Shown here piece after piece: positions 1-5,807 of a stretch of DNA of 5,868 nucleotides. The notes under the pieces were generated by a model. That model was not told the DNA's origin, made no database searches, and was given only the letters and a program-made list of their open reading frames with translations. Where the stretch lies: the NCBI GenBank assembly GCA_964493015.1, contig CAZBLU010000051.1, positions 1 through 5,868 on the forward strand, in the 5' to 3' direction. Position numbers and translations under genes: made by a program. Numbering within the stretch: position 1 is the stretch's first letter; each line of letters begins with the position of its first letter. The stretch is from Caldimicrobium sp964493015 (GTDB lineage: Bacteria; Desulfobacterota; Thermodesulfobacteria; Thermodesulfobacteriales; Thermodesulfobacteriaceae).

Positions 1-114
1 GTTAGAGATTTAAGGAATATGATTATGCTTCTTATACAGAGGGAGACTTTTTATCAGGGATACTTTTTCAGAGGGGAAGAGAGGGGCTCTGTCAAAGAAG
101 AGAAAGTTCCATAA
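1..114 (+). CDS. C-terminal end of an unrecognised protein (5' partial)
   Basis: Frame 1 is open from the left edge of the window to a TAA at 112-114, giving 37 C-terminal residues. They include a hydrophobic stretch (MIMLLI), then aromatic and charged residues, ending in KEEKVP. Codon choice (AGA, AGG, ATA) matches the genes downstream. I do not recognise the family. It is not the C-terminus of RtcB, the usual partner of archease, because RtcB proteins end differently (in a conserved Lys-Gly). A gap of 69 nt separates it from the next gene, so it may or may not share that gene's transcript. A second frame (frame 3) is open at 6-155, but it begins after a TAG and has no early start codon. Frame 1 is therefore the better call, though only moderately certain. 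Confidence 0.5.
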   Translation, partial: VRDLRNMIMLLIQRETFYQGYFFRGEERGSVKEEKVP

Positions 115-172
115 TTACCTATCATCAGGCTTTTGTTTGCTATGAAAACATTTAAATAAAGAGATGTCTTGT

Positions 173-177
173 GGGAG
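173..177 (+). promoter_or_regulatory. Ribosome binding site that decides the archease start
   Basis: GGGAG at 173-177 lies 6 nt before a GTG at 184-186, which is good Shine-Dalgarno geometry. The upstream in-frame TTG at 169 has only a weak GAG at 161-163 before it. The GTG start also gives the N-terminus expected for the family, with about three residues before the conserved Tyr-Glu. Confidence 0.6.
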
Positions 178-183
178 AGTTCA

Positions 184-618
184 GTGAAGGGCTATGAAAC
201 CTTTGAGCATGGGGCTGATGTAGGGATAAGGGGGATAGGAGACACTTTAGAGGAGGCCCTATCAGAAAGCCTAAAGGCCTTAGCTTCCCTTTTGGTGGAA
301 GATATCTCTTTTTTAGAGGAGAGGCCCTATTTGTCTTATCCGCTCCATTTAGAGGCAGAGTTTTTAGATGAGCTTTTTGTGCAATTTATCAATAGGGTTC
401 TCAGTTTGAGTTATAGTGAAAATGCCTTACTCTATGAATTTGAGGGCAAAATAGAGAATATTGAGGGGAGCTATTACCTTAAAGGGGTAGTTAAAGGGGT
501 TTCCTTTGACTTTGAGAGGTATGGCTATGGGGTTGAAGTAAAAGGGGCAACTTTTACTATGGCCAAAATTGAAAAAAGCAACTCCCACTATATAGCTCAG
601 TGTGTGGTCGATGTCTAA
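184..618 (+). CDS. Archease family protein (putative RtcB cofactor)
   Basis: Archease is a small soluble protein known to help the RNA ligase RtcB by promoting its guanylylation and multiple turnover. The 144-residue length fits the family (about 140). Visible family features are the N-terminal YETFEHGADVGIRG block (residues 4-17; usual form EHTADxGI) with Asp12 as probable metal ligand. They continue with GDTLEEAL (19-26), a DELFVQFINRVLSL segment (62-75, usual form LLxxFLNELL), VKGATF with Lys120 and Thr123, and the C-terminal VVDV with Asp143. Two conserved positions differ: Thr of HTAD is Gly10, and the His of the usual KAVTYH motif is replaced by Thr125. The GTG start is chosen from the ribosome binding site; a longer TTG start at 169 would add five residues. 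No rtcB is in the window. The gene is followed with no gap by the RACo-like gene. The family call is firm; whether it serves RtcB here is inferred. Confidence 0.85.
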   Translation: MKGYETFEHGADVGIRGIGDTLEEALSESLKALASLLVEDISFLEERPYLSYPLHLEAEFLDELFVQFINRVLSLSYSENALLYEFEGKIENIEGSYYLKGVVKGVSFDFERYGYGVEVKGATFTMAKIEKSNSHYIAQCVVDV

Positions 619-2163
619 ATGCCTCCTACAGTGCAGTTGCTCTCTATAAAGCCAGATAAACCTCAATTAGGTAAAAATAATTTTGATACGGAAAGACTTT
701 TAGCTTCCTTAGCATCTTTCACAGATCTCCAGAGATTGTATATTGAAAAGTCACTTTGGGCAAGGCTTCCTCATCTTCTAAGGAAGAGGGATGCTCTTTA
801 TGCCCTTATAGTCAAAGAGGAGGACAGAGATTATCTATGTGAGCTTTTCATAGAAAAACCTAAAAGAGTTCTTGGTTGTGCTATTGATCTTGGGAGCACT
901 ACCATTGCCTTTTATCTCTATGATTTTTTAAGTACCAACCTTGTTGAAGAGCACTCTATCTATAATCCCCAGATAGAGCTTGGGGAAGACATCTTGACCA
1001 GGCTTCATCTGGCCAGAAAAGAGGAAAATCTTAAATATATAAGGGAAATAACTTTGAAGGCTATAAACCAGGAATTGAAGAGGTTTTCATCTGAGGATAT
1101 ATATTATTGCAGTATTTGTGGTAACACTGCTATGACCCATTTTCTCCTTGGTCTGCCTGTTAATTATCTTATTGTTGAACCCTATGTGCCAGTTATTAAG
1201 TGGATACCTCCTTTAAAGGCAAGGGACTTAGGCTTGGAATTACATCCCGAAGCACGAGTCTTTGTCTTTCCCTTAGCGGGGACCTATTTTGGTGGAGACC
1301 TTGTGGCAGGACTTTATGAAGTAGAGTTACACAAGAAAGAGGGCTTTTCCTTTTATCTTGATGTGGGGACCAATGCGGAGGTAGTTTTAGGTAATAGGGA
1401 TTTTCTTCTTGCCTGTGCTGGAGCAGCAGGACCTGCCTTAGAAGGAGGTATCTTTGAGTGTGGAACAAGGGCTATGCCTGGGGCAATTGAGCATTTTACT
1501 ATTAAGGTAAAAGATAAAAAGATAGGGTACAAAACCATTGGAGGAGAAAAACCTCTTGGTTTTTGTGGTTCTGCAGTTATAACTCTAATGGCTGAGACCT
1601 TTTTAGAGGGGATCTTGACCCCTGAAGGTAAGCTCAAAAGAGAACTCTTTCCTGAGAGGATTAGGGAAATTGATGGGGAGAGAATACTTCTTTTAGTTGA
1701 TGAGGTAGAAACAGCCAACAAAAAACCTATTTATATAAAAGAGAGTGAAATAAAGAGTTTTCTTAGATCTAAAGGGGCTATGTATACCATTCTTAGTTTG
1801 CTCTGTGAAAAGATTGGTCTTACCTTCAAGGATATTGAATCCTTTTATGTGGCAGGTTCCTTTGGTAATCATATCGATGTCGCTTCGGCTGTTATTCTTG
1901 GGATGCTTCCTGAAGAGGCCTTATCTAAGAGTTATGCCTTAGGGAATTCAGCAGGCAGAGGAGCTTTAAAATTTCTTAAAGAGGCTAATTTTGAAGAAAT
2001 TAGGCGGATTGTAGATTCCATAACCTATATAGAGTTAAATGTGGAGCCCAGATTTATGGAGCTTCTCACAGGGGCCTTGATTATCCCTCATGTAAACATG
2101 GAAAATTTTCCCTGGGTTCAAAAGTTAATTGAGGAGAGACGAGGATGTTTCAGTGCGTCTTAG
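619..2163 (+). CDS. RACo-like ASKHA ATPase (DUF4445) lacking an iron-sulfur domain
   Basis: The family includes RACo and RamA, which use ATP and an Fe-S cluster to reduce corrinoid proteins from Co(II) to the active Co(I) state. This 514-residue protein carries the middle and ASKHA regions. A linker-like start (VQLLSIKPDKPQLG, 5-18) leads to phosphate-1 loop AIDLGSTTIAF (88-98), NPQIELGEDILTRL (116-129) and GNTAMTHFLLGL (168-179). Then come EPYVP (187-191), phosphate-2 DVGTNAEVVL (248-257), CAGAAGPALEGG (266-277), GTRAMPGAIE (282-291), GFCGSAVI (314-321), adenosine motif VAGSFGNHIDVASA (411-424) and LGNSAGRGA (441-449). Classical RACo is about 630 residues with an N-terminal 2Fe-2S ferredoxin domain. 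Here that domain is absent, no CX5CX2C cluster motif is visible, and there is no RamA-like C-terminal ferredoxin. ATG 619 follows the archease TAA directly in the same frame without a clear Shine-Dalgarno sequence, suggesting translational coupling. The ATPase fold is firm; the substrate is unknown. Confidence 0.85.
   Translation: MPPTVQLLSIKPDKPQLGKNNFDTERLLASLASFTDLQRLYIEKSLWARLPHLLRKRDALYALIVKEEDRDYLCELFIEKPKRVLGCAIDLGSTTIAFYLYDFLSTNLVEEHSIYNPQIELGEDILTRLHLARKEENLKYIREITLKAINQELKRFSSEDIYYCSICGNTAMTHFLLGLPVNYLIVEPYVPVIKWIPPLKARDLGLELHPEARVFVFPLAGTYFGGDLVAGLYEVELHKKEGFSFYLDVGTNAEVVLGNRDFLLACAGAAGPALEGGIFECGTRAMPGAIEHFTIKVKDKKIGYKTIGGEKPLGFCGSAVITLMAETFLEGILTPEGKLKRELFPERIREIDGERILLLVDEVETANKKPIYIKESEIKSFLRSKGAMYTILSLLCEKIGLTFKDIESFYVAGSFGNHIDVASAVILGMLPEEALSKSYALGNSAGRGALKFLKEANFEEIRRIVDSITYIELNVEPRFMELLTGALIIPHVNMENFPWVQKLIEERRGCFSAS
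2131..2138 (+). promoter_or_regulatory. Ribosome binding site of der
   Basis: GAGGAGAG lies 6 nt before the ATG at 2145 and sits inside the last codons of the RACo-like gene. It supports the start that makes der overlap the preceding gene by 19 nt, and hence translation from a shared message. Confidence 0.7.
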
Positions 2164-3458
2164 TAGGTAGACCTAATGTAGGGAAGTCCATGCTTTTCAA
2201 CAGTCTTATTGGCGAGAAAAAGGCTATTGTAGAGAGAACGCCTGGAGTAACCAGGGATTTCTTAGTAGGCTATGTAGAGTTAGAGGAAGAAAAAGGTGTT
2301 AAGATAATAGATACTGGCGGAATTGAGTGGGGTAAGGAAGATTTTTTTACCTCTCAAATTAGGAAAATTGTAGAGGAAGTTTTAAAGGAATCTGATTGTA
2401 TTCTATTTGTTGTAGATGCCAAAGAGGGCTTGACAGTTGGAGATGAGGAAATAGCAAGATATTTAAGAACCTTAGGAAAACCTATTATCTTGGTGGTCAA
2501 CAAAGTAGAAAGCAAGGAAGATGAGGAGAGGGCAAGAGAGTTTTATGCCTTGGCCATGGGAGACCCTCTGTTTATCTCAGCCAAAAACAGGAAGAATTTA
2601 TATCTTCTTAAAGAAAGGCTACTTGAACTTGCTAAAGAGAAACTAAGCCCTATACCTCATCTGGAGACCATCAAAGTAGCTCTAATGGGTAGACCTAATG
2701 TAGGAAAGAGCACCCTTTTAAATAAAATTATAGGCTATGAAAGGGTGATTGTCTCAGAGATTCCAGGCACAACAAGAGATTGTGTTGATGTCCTATTAGA
2801 GAGGGAAACGGGGCTTCCTATACTTTTTATTGATACTCCAGGGATAAGAAGAAGAGCAAGAATTGAGGCAAGAACGGAAAAATTTAGTGTGGACAAAGCT
2901 TTGGAAACTTTGCTTCGTGTAGATGTGGTGCTTTTTCTTATAACTGCAGAGGAAGGTATAACTCATCAAGACAAGACTTTATTAAGGCAAATTGATAAAA
3001 ATTTTCGGGCTTGTCTTTTACTTATCAATAAGTGGGACCTCTTTCAAGAGAAACCCTATCAGGGAAGAGTTTTTCTTGAGCTCCTCAAGCATAACCTTAA
3101 ATTCATGCCTTGGGTCCCTCATCTGCCTATCTCAGCTCTTACAGGATTTAATATTGAAAAAATCATGCCTCTTGTTGAAGAGATATATCTTCAGTATATG
3201 AAAAGGATTCCCACATCACAAGTTAATGAGTTTTTGGAGGACTTAAAAAGCCAGCACACTTTTAATATCTCGGGGAAGAGGGTAAAATTTTATTATGCCA
3301 CTCAGGTAGCTACAGCTCCTCCAACTTTTGTGGTATTTATAAATGTAGAGCCAGAAAAAATCCCCCTCCATATAGAAAAATTTATCAGAAAACGCTTTCA
3401 ACAATCTCTTGGTTTTGATAAGGTTCCCGTTAAAGTGCTTTTCCGTTTAAGGAGCTAA
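2145..3458 (+). CDS. der: Ribosome assembly GTPase Der (EngA)
   Basis: Der is an essential bacterial double GTPase that binds the 50S subunit and acts in its late maturation. The 437 residues match the family (about 435-490). Domain GD1 has GRPNVGKS (8-15), TPGVTRD (32-38), DTGG (56-59) and a G4 motif NKVE (119-122). Domain GD2 has GRPNVGKST (182-190), PGTTRD (207-212), DTPG (230-233), NKWD (295-298) and SALTG (330-334). The C-terminal KH-like domain (about 350-437) shows the usual YYATQVATAPPTFVVFIN block and ends after LGFDKVPVKVLFR. GD2 is canonical. GD1 is not: G4 has Glu where Asp normally reads guanine, the residue after GKS is Met instead of Thr, and the G5 segment is SAKNRKN. It overlaps the RACo-like gene by 19 nt at its start and motB by 12 bp at its end, and is probably the last gene of its operon. 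Identification is very secure. Confidence 0.97.
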   Translation: MFQCVLVGRPNVGKSMLFNSLIGEKKAIVERTPGVTRDFLVGYVELEEEKGVKIIDTGGIEWGKEDFFTSQIRKIVEEVLKESDCILFVVDAKEGLTVGDEEIARYLRTLGKPIILVVNKVESKEDEERAREFYALAMGDPLFISAKNRKNLYLLKERLLELAKEKLSPIPHLETIKVALMGRPNVGKSTLLNKIIGYERVIVSEIPGTTRDCVDVLLERETGLPILFIDTPGIRRRARIEARTEKFSVDKALETLLRVDVVLFLITAEEGITHQDKTLLRQIDKNFRACLLLINKWDLFQEKPYQGRVFLELLKHNLKFMPWVPHLPISALTGFNIEKIMPLVEEIYLQYMKRIPTSQVNEFLEDLKSQHTFNISGKRVKFYYATQVATAPPTFVVFINVEPEKIPLHIEKFIRKRFQQSLGFDKVPVKVLFRLRS

Positions 3459-4250
3459 AGCTGTATCATTAGTAGATTTTCCGGAAGAGGTAGGTGATTT
3501 ACCAAAGTGGAGGGTAAGAGTAATTCTCCTGTTTCTGGGATCAAAAGGGTTGTCTTTAAAGAGTGGGAAATTATCGGCATAACCAACCACTTCCAAGATC
3601 TTTTCAGGAGGAACTCCATTTTTTTCCAGCTCAAGCATGGCACTCAAGGCACGCGCTGATGAGAGTTCCCAGTTACCCAGCTTTCCTCTTCTACTGGGCA
3701 AGGCATCTGTATGCCCTTCAATAGAAATTAGAGCTGGAAGTTCCTTTAATTCTTCAGCAAGGATTTTAAGTATCTCCTTTCCTTCAGGAAGCAGCTCTGC
3801 ACTTCCTGCTCTAAAGAGGGGTTTATTCACCAGATCCATAATTTCAATTTTTATTACCTTTTCTTTATCTGATTTTTCAATGATTTCCACAAGGACGTGT
3901 TCTTGTAAGCTTTTTAGCCGTGTCTCAATGATACGTCTAAATCTCTCTCCTTCTCCTTTAACAGGGGGTAGATCCTGGGGGAGAGGTTGAACCTTAGGCC
4001 CCTCCATCTTACCAGTGCGATAAAACTCCATGAGCATGCTAACCCCAGCTTTAGAGAAGATATTGAATTTTTTAAAATAAGCTGCAACTTGCGCCTTAGT
4101 TTTAGGTTCCATAATGGTTACCAGCCAGAGAAGAAGAAAGAAGGTCATCATACCAGCTAAGAAGTCAGCGTAGGCTATTTTCCATGAACCACCATGATGT
4201 CCTCCTGTGATTTTTTTGACTTTTTTAATAATAATGGGAGGAGTGCTCAT
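3447..4250 (-). CDS. motB: Flagellar stator protein MotB
   Basis: MotB forms the ion-conducting stator with MotA and anchors it to peptidoglycan. The 267-residue protein starts with a basic cytoplasmic tail (IIIKKVKK, 6-13). GSWKIAYADFLAGMMTFFLL (21-40) follows, leading into the single membrane helix (about 27-47) with Asp29 at the position of the ion-carrying Asp32 of E. coli MotB. A plug-like segment (about 50-70) and a linker follow. The OmpA-like peptidoglycan-binding domain (about 135-248) shows EGHTDALP (178-185), NWELSSARA (193-201) and DPRNRRITL (237-245). The N-terminal half is close in pattern to the E. coli protein, so proton coupling is likely but not proven. Its ATG overlaps the motA stop as TAATG, indicating translational coupling. 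The 3' end overlaps der by 12 bp on the opposite strand. The short Ser/Thr-rich tail is unremarkable. Confidence 0.95.
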   Translation of the reverse strand: MSTPPIIIKKVKKITGGHHGGSWKIAYADFLAGMMTFFLLLWLVTIMEPKTKAQVAAYFKKFNIFSKAGVSMLMEFYRTGKMEGPKVQPLPQDLPPVKGEGERFRRIIETRLKSLQEHVLVEIIEKSDKEKVIKIEIMDLVNKPLFRAGSAELLPEGKEILKILAEELKELPALISIEGHTDALPSRRGKLGNWELSSARALSAMLELEKNGVPPEKILEVVGYADNFPLFKDNPFDPRNRRITLTLHFGKSPTSSGKSTNDTALAP

Positions 4251-5107
4251 TATTTTCTCTCTTTAAGTTTGGCCTCAAGCTCAGCAAAACTTGGTCTCAT
4301 ATGGGGAGGAATTGCTCTTCTGGCAAACTCTACAGCAATCTGAGGGGCGCCTCCCCCAATGAAATACACGATAGCAGTTTTGATTACTGTTAAATATTCT
4401 TTCTCTTCCTGAGCTAATTTTTCCATACGGGCAGCAAGGGGAGCCATAAAGCCATAACAAGTAAGAATTCCGATAAAAGTTCCCGCAAGAGCAATAGAAA
4501 GATGATGAGCTAATACCGCTGGTGGTTGGTCAATCTTACCCATAGTGAGAATAATCCCAAGGACTGCGGCAACTAAACCTAAACCAGGCATAGAATCAGC
4601 AAGATTAGAAAGCCTATGGGCTGGTTCAGAAGCTTCATGGTGAATGATTTCAATTTCATTTTCTAAAAGGGATTCCAATTCAAAGTGGCTTATATTAGTG
4701 GTCAAAATGGAGCGGAAAGTATCCCTAATGAAATCTAAAACTATGTGGTTTGCCAGGATTTTGGGAAAGGCAGAAAAGATCTTACTTCCCTCTGGATTTT
4801 CAATATCCTGTTCAATAGAGATTAGGCCCTCTTTTTTGATTTTCTTGAAGATTTCATTAAGCAAAAGGAGGAGATCTATAAAATCGTCTTTAGTAAAAAC
4901 TGTAGGCTTGGTAAGGGCTCTTATAGCTCCTTGGATAATACCTTTCACTACAGTCATGTTATTGGCTATAAGCAAAGATCCAGCAGCAGCACCAAATATG
5001 ATCAACCACTCTACAGGTTGTATAATTACTGAAAAGTTGCCATGCTCTAAGGCATATCCCACGAAAACACATAAGATCACGACAATCATTCCAGCAATAG
5101 CAGGCAT
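4250..5107 (-). CDS. motA: Flagellar stator protein MotA
   Basis: MotA is the four-helix inner-membrane stator subunit that turns ion flow into torque on FliG. The 285 residues align by eye from end to end with the E. coli type (295 residues). Membrane segments lie near 4-20, 33-50, 172-190 and 203-226. Pro174 in ADSMPGLG and Pro223 in FMAPLA match the functional prolines 173 and 222 of E. coli. In the cytoplasmic loop ISIEQDIENPEGS (96-108), Glu99 matches Glu98 and Lys91 takes the place of Arg90, keeping the charges that contact the rotor. AVEFARRAI and RPSFAELE near the C-terminus are also typical. The start is supported by alignment with the E. coli N-terminus. AGAGG at 5119-5123 lies 11 nt upstream, inside the last codons of the PilZ gene. 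The gap to that gene is 4 nt, so the three genes form one operon. Confidence 0.95.
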   Translation of the reverse strand: MPAIAGMIVVILCVFVGYALEHGNFSVIIQPVEWLIIFGAAAGSLLIANNMTVVKGIIQGAIRALTKPTVFTKDDFIDLLLLLNEIFKKIKKEGLISIEQDIENPEGSKIFSAFPKILANHIVLDFIRDTFRSILTTNISHFELESLLENEIEIIHHEASEPAHRLSNLADSMPGLGLVAAVLGIILTMGKIDQPPAVLAHHLSIALAGTFIGILTCYGFMAPLAARMEKLAQEEKEYLTVIKTAIVYFIGGGAPQIAVEFARRAIPPHMRPSFAELEAKLKERK

Positions 5108-5111
5108 ACTT

Positions 5112-5624
5112 TTAATAACCTCTCATTTGCCGTATTATTTCTCTCTCCTTTTGAAGGATATAGAAACTCAACTTTTCCCTTATATCAGGAGACATAGGTA
5201 GAAACTCTAAGGCCACCTCGTAGACATCGTCTTTTTTTTCGGAACGGACAACTTTTCCATATAAATAGAAACCAAGGGGCTGATAAAGGTCAAGGACCAT
5301 TTTTATTTCTACAAAGCTTCCGATAGGAAAGTCTTTCTCCGCCACAAATCTGAGTCCTTTTTCACTGAGATTAACTTTTCTTAGCGGTAATTTGGTAAAA
5401 CCCTCCTTTTCACAGGTAAGTAAATTAATGAGATAGTCAAGTTTGGCATTGAGCATCTTTAACCAGTTGTTTAAGGCTTCATCCATGGTATCTTTTAGAG
5501 GAATATAAGAAAAAAGAGGCATATCTCCAATGATTCTTGCCTTAAGGTTAGCTGCTTCCTTTTCAGTAATAGGCGTAACCTCTATAGGAATGACCACATC
5601 TATCCTCACTGCTTCTCTTTTCAT
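5112..5624 (-). CDS. PilZ-domain c-di-GMP receptor with a helical insertion
   Basis: PilZ domains bind cyclic di-GMP and pass the signal to motility, adhesion or export machinery. This 170-residue soluble protein has both halves of the ligand signature: RxxxR at residues 3-7 (REAVR) and NLSEKG at 85-90 (N/DxSxxG). The strands after it (GSFVEIKMVLDL, GKVVRSE, VYEVALEFLPM) and a C-terminal helix (148-167) are typical. In ordinary PilZ domains the two motifs are about 20-30 residues apart. Here about 77 residues intervene, including a probable amphipathic helix with coiled-coil character (MDEALNNWLKMLNAKLDYLI, 47-66), which may mediate oligomers. It lacks the YcgR N-terminal domain. As the first gene before motA and motB it is probably the unit's c-di-GMP sensor, a possible stator brake; this role is inferred from context. 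No strong Shine-Dalgarno precedes the ATG, but the start places RxxxR at the usual N-terminal position. Confidence 0.85.
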   Translation of the reverse strand: MKREAVRIDVVIPIEVTPITEKEAANLKARIIGDMPLFSYIPLKDTMDEALNNWLKMLNAKLDYLINLLTCEKEGFTKLPLRKVNLSEKGLRFVAEKDFPIGSFVEIKMVLDLYQPLGFYLYGKVVRSEKKDDVYEVALEFLPMSPDIREKLSFYILQKEREIIRQMRGY

Positions 5625-5662
5625 GACTTGATTTTAAATCGGATGATTTCCACTTTTTTTTA

Positions 5663-5690
5663 ATTCTAATCAGGATAACCTTTCTGTCAA
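5663..5690 (-). promoter_or_regulatory. Sigma70-type promoter of the PilZ-motA-motB operon
   Basis: On the - strand, TTGACA (5690 down to 5685) is followed after 16 nt by TAGAAT (5668 down to 5663). That is a perfect -35 box and a 5/6 match to TATAAT. Transcription would begin near 5656, leaving a leader of about 30 nt before the PilZ start at 5624. No sigma28 or sigma54 motif was evident, so the operon seems to be read by the housekeeping sigma factor. An A-tract (5653-5660, read as A on the - strand) lies just downstream of the -10 box. Confidence 0.65.
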
Positions 5691-5720
5691 TGAATTTCCT
5701 GAGGCAACAAATGACCCCTT

Positions 5721-5741
5721 TGCACACTTGTCAAGTGTGCA
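5721..5741. repeat. Palindrome copy 1 (core ACACTTG-T-CAAGTGT)
   Basis: A perfect inverted repeat with 10-nt arms (TGCACACTTG and CAAGTGTGCA) about a single central T at 5731. It is the longest of three related palindromes in this intergenic region and lies about 75 bp upstream of the predicted start of the PilZ-motAB transcript. No T-tract follows it on either strand, so it is not a standard intrinsic terminator. A 7-1-7 symmetric core is the geometry expected of a homodimeric regulator site. Confidence 0.8.
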
Positions 5742-5762
5742 GGCCTCACAGTTCTTGCACTT

Positions 5763-5781
5763 GCACACTTGACAAGTGTGT
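5763..5781. repeat. Palindrome copy 2 (core ACACTTG-A-CAAGTGT)
   Basis: A 19-bp inverted repeat (GCACACTTG, central A at 5772, CAAGTGTGT), symmetric except for the outermost pair. The central base is the complement of that in copies 1 and 3, so it is effectively inverted. It shares the left flank TTGCACACTTG with copy 1 and the right flank CAAGTGTGTAA with copy 3. Its centre is 41 bp from copy 1. Confidence 0.8.
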
Positions 5782-5792
5782 AAAGCTCGCTG

Positions 5793-5807
5793 ACACTTGT
5801 CAAGTGT
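5793..5807. repeat. Palindrome copy 3 (core ACACTTG-T-CAAGTGT)
   Basis: A perfect 15-bp 7-1-7 inverted repeat with centre at 5800. The left arm outside the core (TG at 5791-5792) no longer pairs, while the right flank GTAAGG resembles the GTAAAG after copy 2. Its centre is 28 bp from copy 2. The core is identical to that of copy 1, and only the core is common to all three. Confidence 0.8.

Noticed and set aside
6..155. Frame-3 open stretch of 49 codons overlapping the left partial gene, ending at TAA 153-155
   Set aside because: It begins after a TAG at 3-5 and has no ATG, GTG or TTG in its first part. The frame-1 reading has no stop before 112 and a codon choice like the downstream genes. 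A frameshift joining the two frames cannot be excluded from this fragment.
1353..1721. 122-codon open frame on the - strand inside the RACo-like gene
   Set aside because: Shadow of the well-conserved ASKHA coding sequence, with low-complexity Ser/Pro/Lys composition and no domain pattern. The same reasoning applies to the smaller frames at 1196-1468, 427-666, 2992-3201, 3455-3643 and 3637-3990.
4644..5201. 185-codon open frame on the + strand across motA
   Set aside because: Antisense shadow of a highly conserved motA. It runs across the motA-PilZ junction, and its protein resembles no family I recognise and lacks a ribosome binding site consistent with the region.
5769..5797. Plus-strand promoter using TTGACA inside palindrome copy 2
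   Set aside because: The hexamer is a by-product of the palindrome core. At 16-18 nt downstream there is only TGACAC/GACACT/ACACTT, nothing like TATAAT.
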